Source: Sipunculus nudus (taxonomy: Eukaryota; Annelida; Sipuncula; Golfingiida; Sipunculidae). Taken from it: a stretch of 64,000 bases of DNA. A program made the position numbers and the translations under genes. The notes beneath the pieces were generated by a model. That model worked only from the letters and a program-made list of their open reading frames with translations, had not been told where the DNA came from and did not search any database. The DNA lies in assembly GCA_026874595.1 (NCBI GenBank), contig CM049308.1, forward strand, positions 52,403,624 through 52,467,623, in the 5' to 3' direction. Positions 43,621-52,529 of this stretch are shown here, in pieces. Position 1 is the first letter of the stretch. Each line of letters begins with the position of its first letter.

Positions 43621-45324
43621 ATGGTGGACGCGGCGGGGGACATAGTCCAGAACACGGCTTTTTTTGCCGGGGGTACAAAACAAGATTCGATTTCTAAAGG
43701 GAGATGGGTAAAAAAGAAACCCGTTACGGCTTCGTATAAAACGGGCGGGCCGGTAGAATTTGTAATTGAAGGTAACGATACGGAATATATCGATTTGGGT
43801 AATACGACATTAGTTTTAAAATTAGGTATATTTACTCGTGCCGGGTACCCGTGTCAAAAATGGCCCAAAGATTACGTTTCTCCCGTTAATAATATCGCAC
43901 ACAGTTTATGGAAACAAATCCGTTTAGAAATAAACGGGGTAGAAGTCAATACATTGGATAATATGTACGCGTACCGTGCTTACATGGAAAATTTATTTTC
44001 GTATAATGCGGAATTTAAACGTAGTATTTTATCACAAATGACAGGTTGGTATAACGATACACCGGGGAAATTTAATGCTATGCCGAATGAAGAAAATTTT
44101 AAAACTAAAAACACTCATAGGGAAGAAAGCACCAAAGGTGAAAAAAAGAATGATAATAACAGTAGTCATAAAGATTTATACGCGTGGTCTCGTACCTCAG
44201 ATAAAAAAAATACAAACTGCAAAACAGGAAGTAACAAGGAAAACAACAACAAAATAGATTGTAGTGACTGGCGACCTTATGTAAAAGTTTTCTTTAGTAA
44301 AGAGTCTGATAACTCAAAAGTATACATTATTCCTACCGATCAAGGTCTAATAGGAATAGGAAAAAAAGAAGATAAAGCCAAATATTCAATTTTAACTGCT
44401 TCTTTAAATAAAAATTACGGGATGTTGAATAGATTTTTACAATTCTTTCCCGAAAATGACCCGTTCTGTGAAAATTCAGAAATCTCACAAGAAATCACAT
44501 TCAAAACCCCTTTGCATACAGATATCACACGCCAAAATAAATTCATACCAAATAATGTAGACATAAAATTTATTTTCGATATGAATCACAATTATGAATT
44601 TTATGTTATGCAAGATGGAAAATCAACTGGTAAAATTGAACAATCAGGTATATTAAAAATAACAGATATGTATATGGAAGTAAGACGAGTTACTCCCACA
44701 GAAGGATTTAAAAATGCAGTCGAACAAAATTTAAGTCAAGGTTTACCTGTACGTTATCCAGTAAAACATGCATTTTTAAGAACATACGAAATACCAACAC
44801 AAGCAAAAGAAGCCAACATGATGAATTTACTAAACGGGCAAATGCCTCGAAGAATGATCTTTTGTTTTGTAAAAAGTTCGGCTTTTAAAGGACAAGACAA
44901 AGAAAACCCATTTGAATTTCTTAATTTAGATACCAATAAAGTCCAAGTATACATGAACAATTACCCAGTTCCTGCTTATCCCTTTGAACCCGATTGGAAT
45001 TCAAATTGGAAAAATATATTCATAGATTCATTAAATACATTAGGCATCGTCAGAGGTTCATTAGGCATAGGTATTAATTATCAAGCATATAGAAAAGGCT
45101 ATACATTTTACACAGCTGATTTTTCACCCCTACTAGCCTCTGATGAAAAATATGTCCAAGACTTAACAGTAGGTGTTATCCGTATGGAATTAGGTTTTAA
45201 AAAAACATTAGACGACAAGCAAAAAATGATGTTAGCTTATTATGAAATGGACGGTGAAATCACCATAAACGTTGACCCAAACGATGAAAATAAAAAACGT
45301 CAAATCTTAAAAACTTTTGTATAA
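43621..45324 (+). CDS. major capsid protein 2 (F54H12.2-like double jelly-roll), 567 aa
   Basis: Intact paralogue of MCP1. Shared landmarks are GRWVKKKPVTASYKTGGPVE, EYIDLGNTTLVLKLGIF, VSPVNNIAHSLWKQIRLEIN, NKNYGMLNRFLQFFPEN, MYMEVRRVTP, GQMPRRMIFCF, and SLGIGINYQAYRKGYTFYTADF. The loop at about residues 155-233 is Lys/Asn/Ser-rich, with AT-rich codons and no similarity to the MCP1 loop, so the two proteins share a scaffold but present different surfaces. Two capsid paralogues in one Polinton is unusual. They could form mixed capsids or serve as alternatives. The 130-bp gap after it holds nothing recognisable. Confidence 0.93.
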   Translation: MVDAAGDIVQNTAFFAGGTKQDSISKGRWVKKKPVTASYKTGGPVEFVIEGNDTEYIDLGNTTLVLKLGIFTRAGYPCQKWPKDYVSPVNNIAHSLWKQIRLEINGVEVNTLDNMYAYRAYMENLFSYNAEFKRSILSQMTGWYNDTPGKFNAMPNEENFKTKNTHREESTKGEKKNDNNSSHKDLYAWSRTSDKKNTNCKTGSNKENNNKIDCSDWRPYVKVFFSKESDNSKVYIIPTDQGLIGIGKKEDKAKYSILTASLNKNYGMLNRFLQFFPENDPFCENSEISQEITFKTPLHTDITRQNKFIPNNVDIKFIFDMNHNYEFYVMQDGKSTGKIEQSGILKITDMYMEVRRVTPTEGFKNAVEQNLSQGLPVRYPVKHAFLRTYEIPTQAKEANMMNLLNGQMPRRMIFCFVKSSAFKGQDKENPFEFLNLDTNKVQVYMNNYPVPAYPFEPDWNSNWKNIFIDSLNTLGIVRGSLGIGINYQAYRKGYTFYTADFSPLLASDEKYVQDLTVGVIRMELGFKKTLDDKQKMMLAYYEMDGEITINVDPNDENKKRQILKTFV

Positions 45325-45455
45325 TGCTTCGTTGCTACAATATATTATGTTAATGTCTTACTTATTACTACTGTTTGTATTTTGTTTTTTTATACCTACT
45401 GTTTGTATCACTGCTTTTTTCCTTCCACTTTGAATATTTTTGTGTTAAAGTCTTC

Positions 45456-47105
45456 TCACACGGCATAGTACGCATTAGCATTCTCGTTCTCAAAATCAGA
45501 GTCCTCATCAAAATCTTCTTCCGATGTAGTTTCATCCAAAAAATCGAAATCATCACTTTCTCTGTATTCTAACTGCACGTCACTTTGGTCCACAGCTTCT
45601 ATTTTAATCAACATTTTCTCGGGTTTTTCGCAATCAGGATTCGCCACATTTTTCCAAAAAACCCCGCATTGTGACACGTTAATTAATTCTCCCGTTTTCT
45701 TTTTGAATTGTTCAAATTTATTGTAGGTCCCGTCGGTGGATCTCACCATCACGTGATAATTCATATCTTCTTCTGTGTGTTTGAAACCGGGTTGGGGGTA
45801 CACGAACGAATACGGTCCGGAACTTCTCGCTGCCCATACTCTTTCCCCGCACTGTAGTTTGCACCATAACCAAGCGGCTTCTTTCTCCACGTACATTTGC
45901 AAGAGAATAGTTTGTGTCGCTTCAGGTCCCATGTACCATGTCATCATTGATTTCATATCTTTGAAATCTGCCGGTAATTTCGCCATGGCGAAACTTTGTA
46001 ACGACGGGGGTTCTTGTCTCCATTTAGATTCGGGTCCTAAATTCACTTTAGTCAATTCCGGCGGGGCGACGTCTCCGAACATCATGAGTTTCCCGCTACG
46101 CAGCAGCAATTGGTTGAATGCCACGGAATGTATTTCTTGTGTCTCTTTGTAATACTCGTTCATCAACCGCCATAATTCCGGTACGGAAATATCCACGGGG
46201 CGTAGTTTTTCTTTCATTCCCGTGACCTTGACTTTCTTGTGGAGGTACTTGGTACAGATACTCCCGTACAAACACGACATGTATTCATCTTCTTTCATTT
46301 CAGGAACGTATTCTACCATTTCAGACGTGACAAAACACATGTGCCCTAACCACGTGTTGTATGCGTACCGAGGTACGGGCAAAGTCTCCGGCACATCCGG
46401 GATCACTTGCGATACGATTAACACTCTTCTATTCCGTTCGAAATTCACAAACATAAAATCCACGTGTGAAGGGTTACCATACGTCATGTAGTTTGTATGC
46501 CACGTCTGCCAGAAATTGGGTGGGCTTTCTTTAGCGCGAGCCATCCTTTTCATGTACACGTCTCCAGAAAATATAGATTTCATCATAACATCCAATTGTT
46601 CGCGGGGTACAAACTGTGTATCTCGCATAATCTTCTCCACTTCCGGTGACATTTCATCTTTATCTGACAAATTTAATTTCAAGCAATGTGTAGCATCCGT
46701 TAAACTAAACGGTGTCCCCCGCATCATTTTCTGAAACTGGAACGGTGTGACGTTCGGTGAATGTCCCAGTAATAAGCTGACGACTTTCGCCATATTGTTA
46801 TAGCATGTCGTACAAATGCTCCATATCCCATAAGCGGGGAAACGCACCGCTAAATTTTCTTCCTGGCTCATCAAACGTACTTGACACATGATATCCGCCA
46901 CGTTCTCGCACTGTGCTCCTTCTCCTTCACTTTCACAGAAAAAATACCGTATCCAATCACTGGCGTAGGTAACGGTATTATGCCCGAACCGTTCTTGAAA
47001 AATATCGCCTTTCGGTTTATTGTGTTTATAAACCACATGTTTCCACATATCTCTGTAAAATGTATCCACACATTCTTGCCGTTTTTTCAAAGTCTCTTCT
47101 GTCAT
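45456..47105 (-). CDS. unknown 549-aa protein with acidic C terminus
   Basis: A large intact minus-strand frame. The sequence is globular: ADIMCQVRLMSQEENLAVRF, CTTCYNNMAKVVSLLLG, and PNFWQTWHTNYMTYGNPS. The end is strongly acidic (DFDFLDETTSEEDFDEDSDF). I do not recognise a family or catalytic motif. The start ATG is 4 nt after the stop of the RING-like gene on the same strand, so both are probably read from the divergent promoter near 47644, the second by reinitiation or its own transcript. An early non-structural role is likely from position and promoter (inference). Confidence 0.8.
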   Translation of the reverse strand: MTEETLKKRQECVDTFYRDMWKHVVYKHNKPKGDIFQERFGHNTVTYASDWIRYFFCESEGEGAQCENVADIMCQVRLMSQEENLAVRFPAYGIWSICTTCYNNMAKVVSLLLGHSPNVTPFQFQKMMRGTPFSLTDATHCLKLNLSDKDEMSPEVEKIMRDTQFVPREQLDVMMKSIFSGDVYMKRMARAKESPPNFWQTWHTNYMTYGNPSHVDFMFVNFERNRRVLIVSQVIPDVPETLPVPRYAYNTWLGHMCFVTSEMVEYVPEMKEDEYMSCLYGSICTKYLHKKVKVTGMKEKLRPVDISVPELWRLMNEYYKETQEIHSVAFNQLLLRSGKLMMFGDVAPPELTKVNLGPESKWRQEPPSLQSFAMAKLPADFKDMKSMMTWYMGPEATQTILLQMYVEKEAAWLWCKLQCGERVWAARSSGPYSFVYPQPGFKHTEEDMNYHVMVRSTDGTYNKFEQFKKKTGELINVSQCGVFWKNVANPDCEKPEKMLIKIEAVDQSDVQLEYRESDDFDFLDETTSEEDFDEDSDFENENANAYYAV

Positions 47106-47109
47106 ATCT

Positions 47110-47577
47110 TCAGGATCCAGCGACTTCTTTCGTCAGATATTTACGCGTATCACAAACTCTGTAGCGCATATAGTCACTGATGATCAATCCCAGTACGGGA
47201 GTCAATTCCCCGCAATCAGGACACACTGTCCGGTAATTATCTTCGTCAATATGCACCAATCTGTTCACGACACACGCATTACACGCCGCCGTATGACACC
47301 CGGTCAATACATTAGCTCTTCTAGACCGGCAAATCAAACAAATGTTCTTGGTAGTGAACACGTACTTTTCATTTTCTTCTGCATTACCTTCACGTATTTT
47401 CATCCGGCGGTAAAATTTACGAGCAGGAGGAATACTTTGCCTGTTAAAGTATTTAGTTGATTTCATGTGGTAAGGTTTCTCCATATGTTCTTTCCTCAAT
47501 CCTCTGTATGGTGTATCAGTCCATATATTACTTAACATCCCACTCCATATTTCTGCTTTATGATTGTTTCGCCACAT
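47110..47577 (-). CDS. RING-like zinc-finger protein, 155 aa
   Basis: The C-terminal half has metal ligands in RING order: CLIC, then GCHTAAC and NAC, then CPDC (about residues 80-125). The third Cys and the His are adjacent, so spacing is slightly atypical for C3HC4 RINGs. The N-terminal half is basic. RING proteins usually act as ubiquitin E3 ligases; large DNA viruses use them to degrade host factors (family knowledge, target unknown). It is transcribed divergently from the PC4-like gene; a TATA-like ctttataaatg lies upstream on this strand near 47610-47620. Confidence 0.7.
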   Translation of the reverse strand: MWRNNHKAEIWSGMLSNIWTDTPYRGLRKEHMEKPYHMKSTKYFNRQSIPPARKFYRRMKIREGNAEENEKYVFTTKNICLICRSRRANVLTGCHTAACNACVVNRLVHIDEDNYRTVCPDCGELTPVLGLIISDYMRYRVCDTRKYLTKEVAGS

Positions 47578-47643
47578 GTTGGATTTTTAATTTTCCTATA
47601 TTAAAACTCGCATTTATAAAGCCCTAGACGAGTCCATTATTAA

Positions 47644-47726
47644 AATCTGTCAACTATTTCCGGTAAGGGACTTGGATCTGGCCGGGTTCCAAGAGCTGAA
47701 CTCGGTTTGCGTACGGCGCTTCCGGT
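47644..47726. promoter_or_regulatory. divergent early promoter, 83-bp module, copy 3 (plus orientation)
   Basis: An 83-bp exact inverted copy of 25107-25189. It begins aatctgtcaactatttccgg and ends with the core GTTTGCGTACGG + CG + CTTCCGGT at 47705-47726. ctatatt follows at 47733-47739 and the PC4-like ATG at 47778. It sits between the RING-like gene (minus) and the PC4-like gene (plus). Confidence 0.88.
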
Positions 47727-47777
47727 CCGCCCCCTATATTAGAATGAGCCCGTCCCAAATCGGTACCAGTCGTCACC

Positions 47778-48332
47778 ATGGCTACCAAAGAGAAACGTGC
47801 CCGTCCTGCATACAGTGAAATTGATGAATGTAATGCTACCCGTAAAGTCTTTTTAGGGGGTGTCCCCTACAGTTGGTGGTTTGCTACACCTATGGGTAAT
47901 AATATCCGGATCGCTTCATGGAGTGAAGGTTTAGTGAACCAGAATAAAAGTGTGGTATTGAATAATACAGAAATCCAGAAACTTCAACGTAACATAAAAA
48001 AAATTAATGAAAATATTTCCTCTGCCGTCCATGCCTCCAACCAAGAGTACCGGTTTACCTTATCTGAAGGTTCTTTCAACGACCCGAAAGCCAAAATTAC
48101 CGTACTGACCTGTTCCAGTGAATGGCCCAATGTCATCAATATCCGAGAATGGTATTACGACAAGAAAGACCGTACCCGCTACCCCAGCCGTATCGGTGCC
48201 GCCATATACATTGATATCTGGAACCAATTAGTAGAAAACATCAAAGACGTCTGTGGTTTATTCTGCCAACCCCCGAAAGAAGCTGGCGCTTTTGTCGATT
48301 GGTTGAACGACGACAGTCAAGACAATTATTGA
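47778..48332 (+). CDS. PC4-like single-stranded-DNA-binding protein, 184 aa
   Basis: The C-terminal part VINIREWYYDKKDRTRYPSR, followed by an aliphatic strand and IWNQLVENIKDV, fits the PC4/p15 pattern (V-IREYY ... GI-L ... W--L---I), about residues 120-165. PC4 proteins bind single-stranded DNA and promote transcription or replication. The N-terminal part (VFLGGVPYSWWFATPMGNN) has no match. The ATG follows the promoter core by 51 nt, and an early replication or transcription role fits. Assignment rests on a short motif and needs a profile search. Confidence 0.6.
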   Translation: MATKEKRARPAYSEIDECNATRKVFLGGVPYSWWFATPMGNNIRIASWSEGLVNQNKSVVLNNTEIQKLQRNIKKINENISSAVHASNQEYRFTLSEGSFNDPKAKITVLTCSSEWPNVINIREWYYDKKDRTRYPSRIGAAIYIDIWNQLVENIKDVCGLFCQPPKEAGAFVDWLNDDSQDNY

Positions 48333-48378
48333 TAAATTGTTTGTATGATGCATATATTGTATATATGTTTGAAAGAAA

Positions 48379-48390
48379 AAATAAATAAAA
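48379..48390 (+). terminator. poly(A) signals AATAAA (tandem)
   Basis: aaataaataaaa lies about 50 nt after the PC4-like stop codon and before the next TATA box. Confidence 0.55.
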
Positions 48391-48428
48391 TTTTGTGTTT
48401 AAGTGAATTTTGGTGTTGGGAGTAATAC

Positions 48429-48436
48429 TATATAAA
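48429..48436 (+). promoter_or_regulatory. TATA box before penton-like 2
   Basis: tatataaa lies 38 nt before ATG 48467. An earlier in-frame ATG (48455) is only 26 nt away and would be at or before the transcription start. Confidence 0.6.
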
Positions 48437-48466
48437 TGAAGAAGGGATGTAAGTATGCACACAGTT

Positions 48467-49767
48467 ATGATGGAAACCATATCGGATAGTACATTAATCC
48501 AAACCCGCCCGTTTTATTTAAATTTAAAAGCCCCGCCCACCACCGTTGATGGTGATAAAGAACTTAAAATTAAACTCGACCCGACCCTTTACTTAGACCC
48601 CAAAGTCGGGGCTTGGGAAGTAGCTTTAACCCGATTAAGTTTCCCGAGTGCTTGGTACAATATCCACGAAAAAGAATGCTGGGTCCGATTAACCCATTAT
48701 GATATAGAAAAAGATAAAACCTATAATACATCCTATAGTATTGAAAGCTATATGCCTGCCGGTTATTATCCCCGCATATTCATGTATGCTGACACGGATT
48801 CCAAAAGTAAAAAATTTAATATAGCTTCTCAATTTGGCTTATGGAAAGCATTAAATAAATGTTTTATAGATTTAAATGCTCAATATAAAACTTTACATTT
48901 AGAAGGTACAGAACAAGAGCAATCACCCACAACCGGCGGCGGAAATGGTACTACTGTTACTAAATTAATCAACCCGGAACTCGTCCGGCTCGCCCCTAAA
49001 TCCTACAAAGGCAACACCGGTGCAACAAGTACTGATAAAAAACAAAATATGGTCATGGGAATTCAAATCCCTAGAGATGAAGAAAACAAACATGAATACG
49101 TGTTAGAAATACATCCTAAATTACAGTTCATGATCGGCTTCACCCGCCCCGTTTAAGAAAACGAAACAAAGAGAAATGCAAAGAATTAAAATTTGTGATG
49201 TCCAATACGGGTACCGCAGCGAAACCCATAAACACAATGATTATACCTTCCAATACTGCTCAAACAGAATGGGAAGAAACGGATGCGACTTTCTTTATGT
49301 CAGCAAGACGCAGTAATTACAAATACAATTATCAAACCTTTTACCCTTGTGTAAATCAAACAGATTTACGCCCGAACGAAATGGAAACCATTATGGAAAT
49401 TCATACGAATTTTACCGCCGCCGATACGTTCCATACGAGCACAGAGCACGAAGGTCCTGCCCGAGTCTTAGCCACGTTCCATACCCGTGTCGAAGCCAAT
49501 GCCAACCGTCCTGAAGACCAAAGTTTTACCAAAAGTGTATATGAATACCCCGTTGTAGGTTTCAATGCCCCGTACAGTTCAGTCCGGCAACACATATCCG
49601 GTTCGGCCCATTATAGTTCGAGTTTTCACCAGTACCATCCCTGCCTTACAGGCTGGTATTCCGAAATGAAATTTCAATTCAAACACCCTACCGGGTATAA
49701 AACGTTTTTCATTCCAGGCGGAGATTTATTCATGCAATTATATTTCAAACCGTGCCGTAAACGGTAA
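48467..49767 (+). pseudogene. penton-like protein 2, split near its middle
   Basis: The first half (to stop 49156) contains YLDPKVGAWEVALTRLSFPS and SIESYMPAGYYPRIFMY. The second half (ATG 49198 to 49767) contains METIMEIHTNFTAADTF, ANRPEDQSF, HPCLTGWYSEMKFQFKHPTG and FFIPGGDLFMQLYFKP. The order equals that of penton-like 3, where the halves are nearly continuous, so this is one gene with a small indel near 49150-49195. The second half does have an ATG, so two-protein expression cannot be excluded. The virion-component role is inferred from the WEV strand motif and its copy next to the capsid block. The TATA is correctly spaced. Confidence 0.65.
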
Positions 49768-49770
49768 AGC

Positions 49771-49778
49771 TATATAAA
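49771..49778 (+). promoter_or_regulatory. TATA box before penton-like 3
   Basis: tatataaa lies 35 nt before ATG 49806, directly after the penton-like 2 stop. Confidence 0.65.
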
Positions 49779-49805
49779 GTCGGAACAACGGGCACTCTTC
49801 AAAAA

Positions 49806-51045
49806 ATGGCCACACCAACGGACCCGACGGCACACCGCAGCACGGAATTTTTCGACCGAATCAAACCTGCCACATTCAATGTAGCTTTAACCCCTCCCTT
49901 GTATTTAGACCCCCGCGCCGGTCGATGGGAAGTGAGTTTAACCAAATTAGCATACCCCTCATCCTGGTACACAGTCCAAGAAAAGGAATGTTACATGCGT
50001 TTAATCCATAAACAAACCCATGAAGGTCAAACCAAAACCCAAAGCATAGAATCCTATTTCCCTGCCGGCTACTACCCCAGACATTACATGTTTCGCAAAT
50101 ACAAAAACAAGAAACAGGAAATAGATCGCAACATTAATACCAATTCATTTGCTGCCCTGAAAAAAACCATCAAAGATATAAATGCTAAAAAATACGAGTT
50201 GGATTTAACCAATACAACATTTAAAGACATAGAAGAGAATTTCGACCTCATAAAATTAAATAATTGGTCTATGGCAGGTACTGATGATAATAACGACAAA
50301 ATAAATATGAATGTATTCATGGGCCTAAGCTTGCCTGGTACAGAATGCCCGTCCTCCCACGACAAAAATGTCGTAACAGCAATCCCCGGTTATACCAATG
50401 AATACAGATTAGAACTACACCCCAAACTACGTAAAATATTAGGTTGTACTGATGATTTGTACGAATACGATAAAAAAGCTGTTCCCCCAATAGACATGAT
50501 GTATGTCATCGCCAAAAATGAAGAATGGAGACTTAAAAATTTAAATTTACCCCCATTCTTTCACACTCATTTTCCAATTACTAAAAGTACAGCAGGCACT
50601 GGAAAATCCAATGCAAAAAAAGCATGTCCAAATGCATTACCAGTATCTGAATTTCAGCCAATTAAAAATCAACGATATTGAAAATATATTAGAAATCCAT
50701 ACAGATTTCACCCGACCGGATACATTTTCTCACAATCATGGCCCGCAACGAATCTTAGCCACAATACACACCAATCCCGAAGTCAATGCCAATCGGCCAG
50801 AAGACGAATATTTCGGAAAAAGTATAGTAGAAAACCCTAGTTTAGCTTTTAATAAACCGTATAGTCAAATCCGAGAATTTATTTCATCCACACACCACCA
50901 TAAAATAACAGATACGAATTACCACCCATGTAAATCTGGCCGGTATTCCAAATTAAAATTTCAATTCAAACACCCTTCCGGGCATAATACGACCTTCGTT
51001 CCCGGTGGAAAAGGATTCATGCAATTACATTTCAGACCCTATTAA
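49806..51045 (+). pseudogene. penton-like protein 3, one frame break
   Basis: The frame from 49806 carries YLDPRAGRWEVSLTKLAYPS and SIESYFPAGYYPRHYM, and stops at 50681. A frame starting at 50611 overlaps it and carries IENILEIHTDFTRPDTF, ANRPEDEYF, HPCKSGRYSKLKFQFKHPSG and FVPGGKGFMQLHFRPY. The homologous order in penton-like 2 shows that the change of register falls in the aatcaacg stretch near 50670, a one-base indel. A tandem paralogue of penton-like 2 with the same architecture. The middle is more AT-rich and divergent. Confidence 0.65.
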
Positions 51046-51068
51046 CTGGCAACAAGCCAATTGGCAAG

Positions 51069-51109
51069 GTTCCAAGAGCTGAACTCGGTTTGCGTATGGC
51101 GCTTCCGGT
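51069..51109 (+). promoter_or_regulatory. early-type promoter module, copy 4 (right half only)
   Basis: gttccaagagctgaactcg followed by the core GTTTGCGTATGG + CG + CTTCCGGT (51088-51109), matching copy 3 with one core difference. gcataaaaac follows, then the ATG at 51152 (42 nt after the core). Confidence 0.85.
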
Positions 51110-51151
51110 TTAGAAGGCATAAAAACCCCCGAACTAATCTATTATACCACT

Positions 51152-51652
51152 ATGCGGTTAACCCGGCACAAACCGTGCCACGAATGTCACTTGCAGAATG
51201 ACCATCTAGTAACGTGTAAATCAGCAGATTACTACCGACAATGTGATAGACTAACGAACATTCAAGTTTTTCATGAAATCCATTGGGGTTTATGCCCGAA
51301 AGATACTTTGGACTTAGTAGAATTTTCACAGTACCATTTAGATGCGATTCATCTAACAGAACAACGCTTGGGTGAATACAAGATCACCAACATCCCTTAC
51401 ATCGAGAAACGAATAATTTTAAATCAGCAACACGATTTCTGGACTGAAAGCAATAATTACGATTTCGAAGAACCTGAATTTGTAAAAAGATTTACCAATC
51501 CTGAACATCACATGTTCATCGTATACGCTCCGGAACCACACACCGTTCCCGATTTCTACGAGGAGGAAACATACAAATGGAACGCTGTCATGATAACAAG
51601 ATTAGAATCTACAAACGTAAAAAAAATACAGGACCGGCTACGAACGCTGTAA
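51152..51652 (+). CDS. unknown accessory protein with N-terminal Cys/His cluster, 166 aa
   Basis: Intact frame. The N terminus (CHECHLQNDHLVTC, then YRQC) could bind one zinc ion. The rest is acidic/aromatic (QHDFWTESNNYDFEEPEFVK) with no membrane segment. It is directly driven by early-type module copy 4, so it is probably an early accessory protein. No family is recognised. Confidence 0.65.
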   Translation: MRLTRHKPCHECHLQNDHLVTCKSADYYRQCDRLTNIQVFHEIHWGLCPKDTLDLVEFSQYHLDAIHLTEQRLGEYKITNIPYIEKRIILNQQHDFWTESNNYDFEEPEFVKRFTNPEHHMFIVYAPEPHTVPDFYEEETYKWNAVMITRLESTNVKKIQDRLRTL

Positions 51653-51724
51653 CTGGGTAAAAATCGTGAAAACCCTAAAAATCAGAAAACTTTCTGTACC
51701 GCCTTTCATCTACTACAGGTACCG

Positions 51725-51964
51725 ATGAAGAAAAGGAAGAAAATCTACATCGTCTACAAAATAATTAATTGTAAAGACAAATGCCAGTATGTTTTTCATC
51801 GACATCATCAAAAACAAACAGAAGAACTCGAAATAGTCCCCTACTTCCGGTATGAATATCCAGATTTCCATCCTCGCACTCCACGCCATACCAGCTGTTC
51901 ATCAGAAAATGATATAGCAGAAGATAAAGAAAAATGTTGCTGGATATCCATAAGAATGAATTAA
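51725..51964 (+). CDS. small unknown protein, 79 aa, Cys/His-rich
   Basis: A short open frame starting MKKRKKIYIVYKIINCKDKC with HRHHQKQTEELEIVPYFRYE following. Its beginning resembles the start of the next protein (MKFYVMYKLLNRRCCTKRC), so the two may be diverged duplicates. It lies between accessory genes without a clear promoter of its own. The C-terminal end overlaps sequence just before the next ATG. Confidence 0.5.
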   Translation: MKKRKKIYIVYKIINCKDKCQYVFHRHHQKQTEELEIVPYFRYEYPDFHPRTPRHTSCSSENDIAEDKEKCCWISIRMN

Positions 51965-51975
51965 AAAATATCATT

Positions 51976-52413
51976 ATGGAAAAAAAGAATAATAATAATA
52001 TGAAATTTTATGTGATGTACAAACTATTGAACAGACGTTGTTGCACAAAACGGTGCAATACAAAATTAATGCAAGGCTACATTTCACATTACCGGCATGT
52101 ATGTTCTCAAAAAAACCCTGAATCGAAATGTTTCCAATACCGGACATGGGGAAAAAGTTTATGTTTGAGTGAAAGCCGTTTAACAAAATCCCCGGCTTTG
52201 AGTTACTTTGCCGTATTGACAAATTACAATACCCCAATAAAAAAATCCGGTACGAAAAAATATTTAGTAGTACGTGAATCTGCCGGCGCGTATTACCAAG
52301 ACACTCCTAATATTTACATTTGTGATACCAAAGAAGTAGCTGATTATCTACAAGAATGGTATAGACGTAAAAATCCTACATTAGTGAGTTTCCAAGGTGA
52401 ATCATACGATTGA
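51976..52413 (+). CDS. unknown accessory protein, 145 aa
   Basis: Frame from ATG 51976; the Met at 52000 is an alternative start. Basic and Cys-rich at first (LNRRCCTKRCNTKLMQGYIS), later YFAVLTNYNTPIKKSGTKKY and YICDTKEVADYLQEWYRRK. Its opening resembles that of the preceding small protein. It ends 8 nt before the promoter module of the next gene. Function is unknown. Confidence 0.55.
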   Translation: MEKKNNNNMKFYVMYKLLNRRCCTKRCNTKLMQGYISHYRHVCSQKNPESKCFQYRTWGKSLCLSESRLTKSPALSYFAVLTNYNTPIKKSGTKKYLVVRESAGAYYQDTPNIYICDTKEVADYLQEWYRRKNPTLVSFQGESYD

Positions 52414-52420
52414 GAAAACG

Positions 52421-52470
52421 ATTTCCGGTTTGGCTCGATGCCAAATGAGTTTGCGTACGGGACTTCCGGT
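52421..52470 (+). promoter_or_regulatory. early-type promoter module, copy 5
   Basis: An ETS-like atttccggt at 52421-52429 and the core GTTTGCGTACGG + GA + CTTCCGGT at 52449-52470. gatataaacc (about 52479-52488) is a TATA box. The ATG is at 52530, 60 nt after the core. Confidence 0.85.
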
Positions 52471-52529
52471 GAATAAGGGATATAAACCGCGCACTGGTAT
52501 AAAGCTGATCATAACGGCGATTCGTCACC

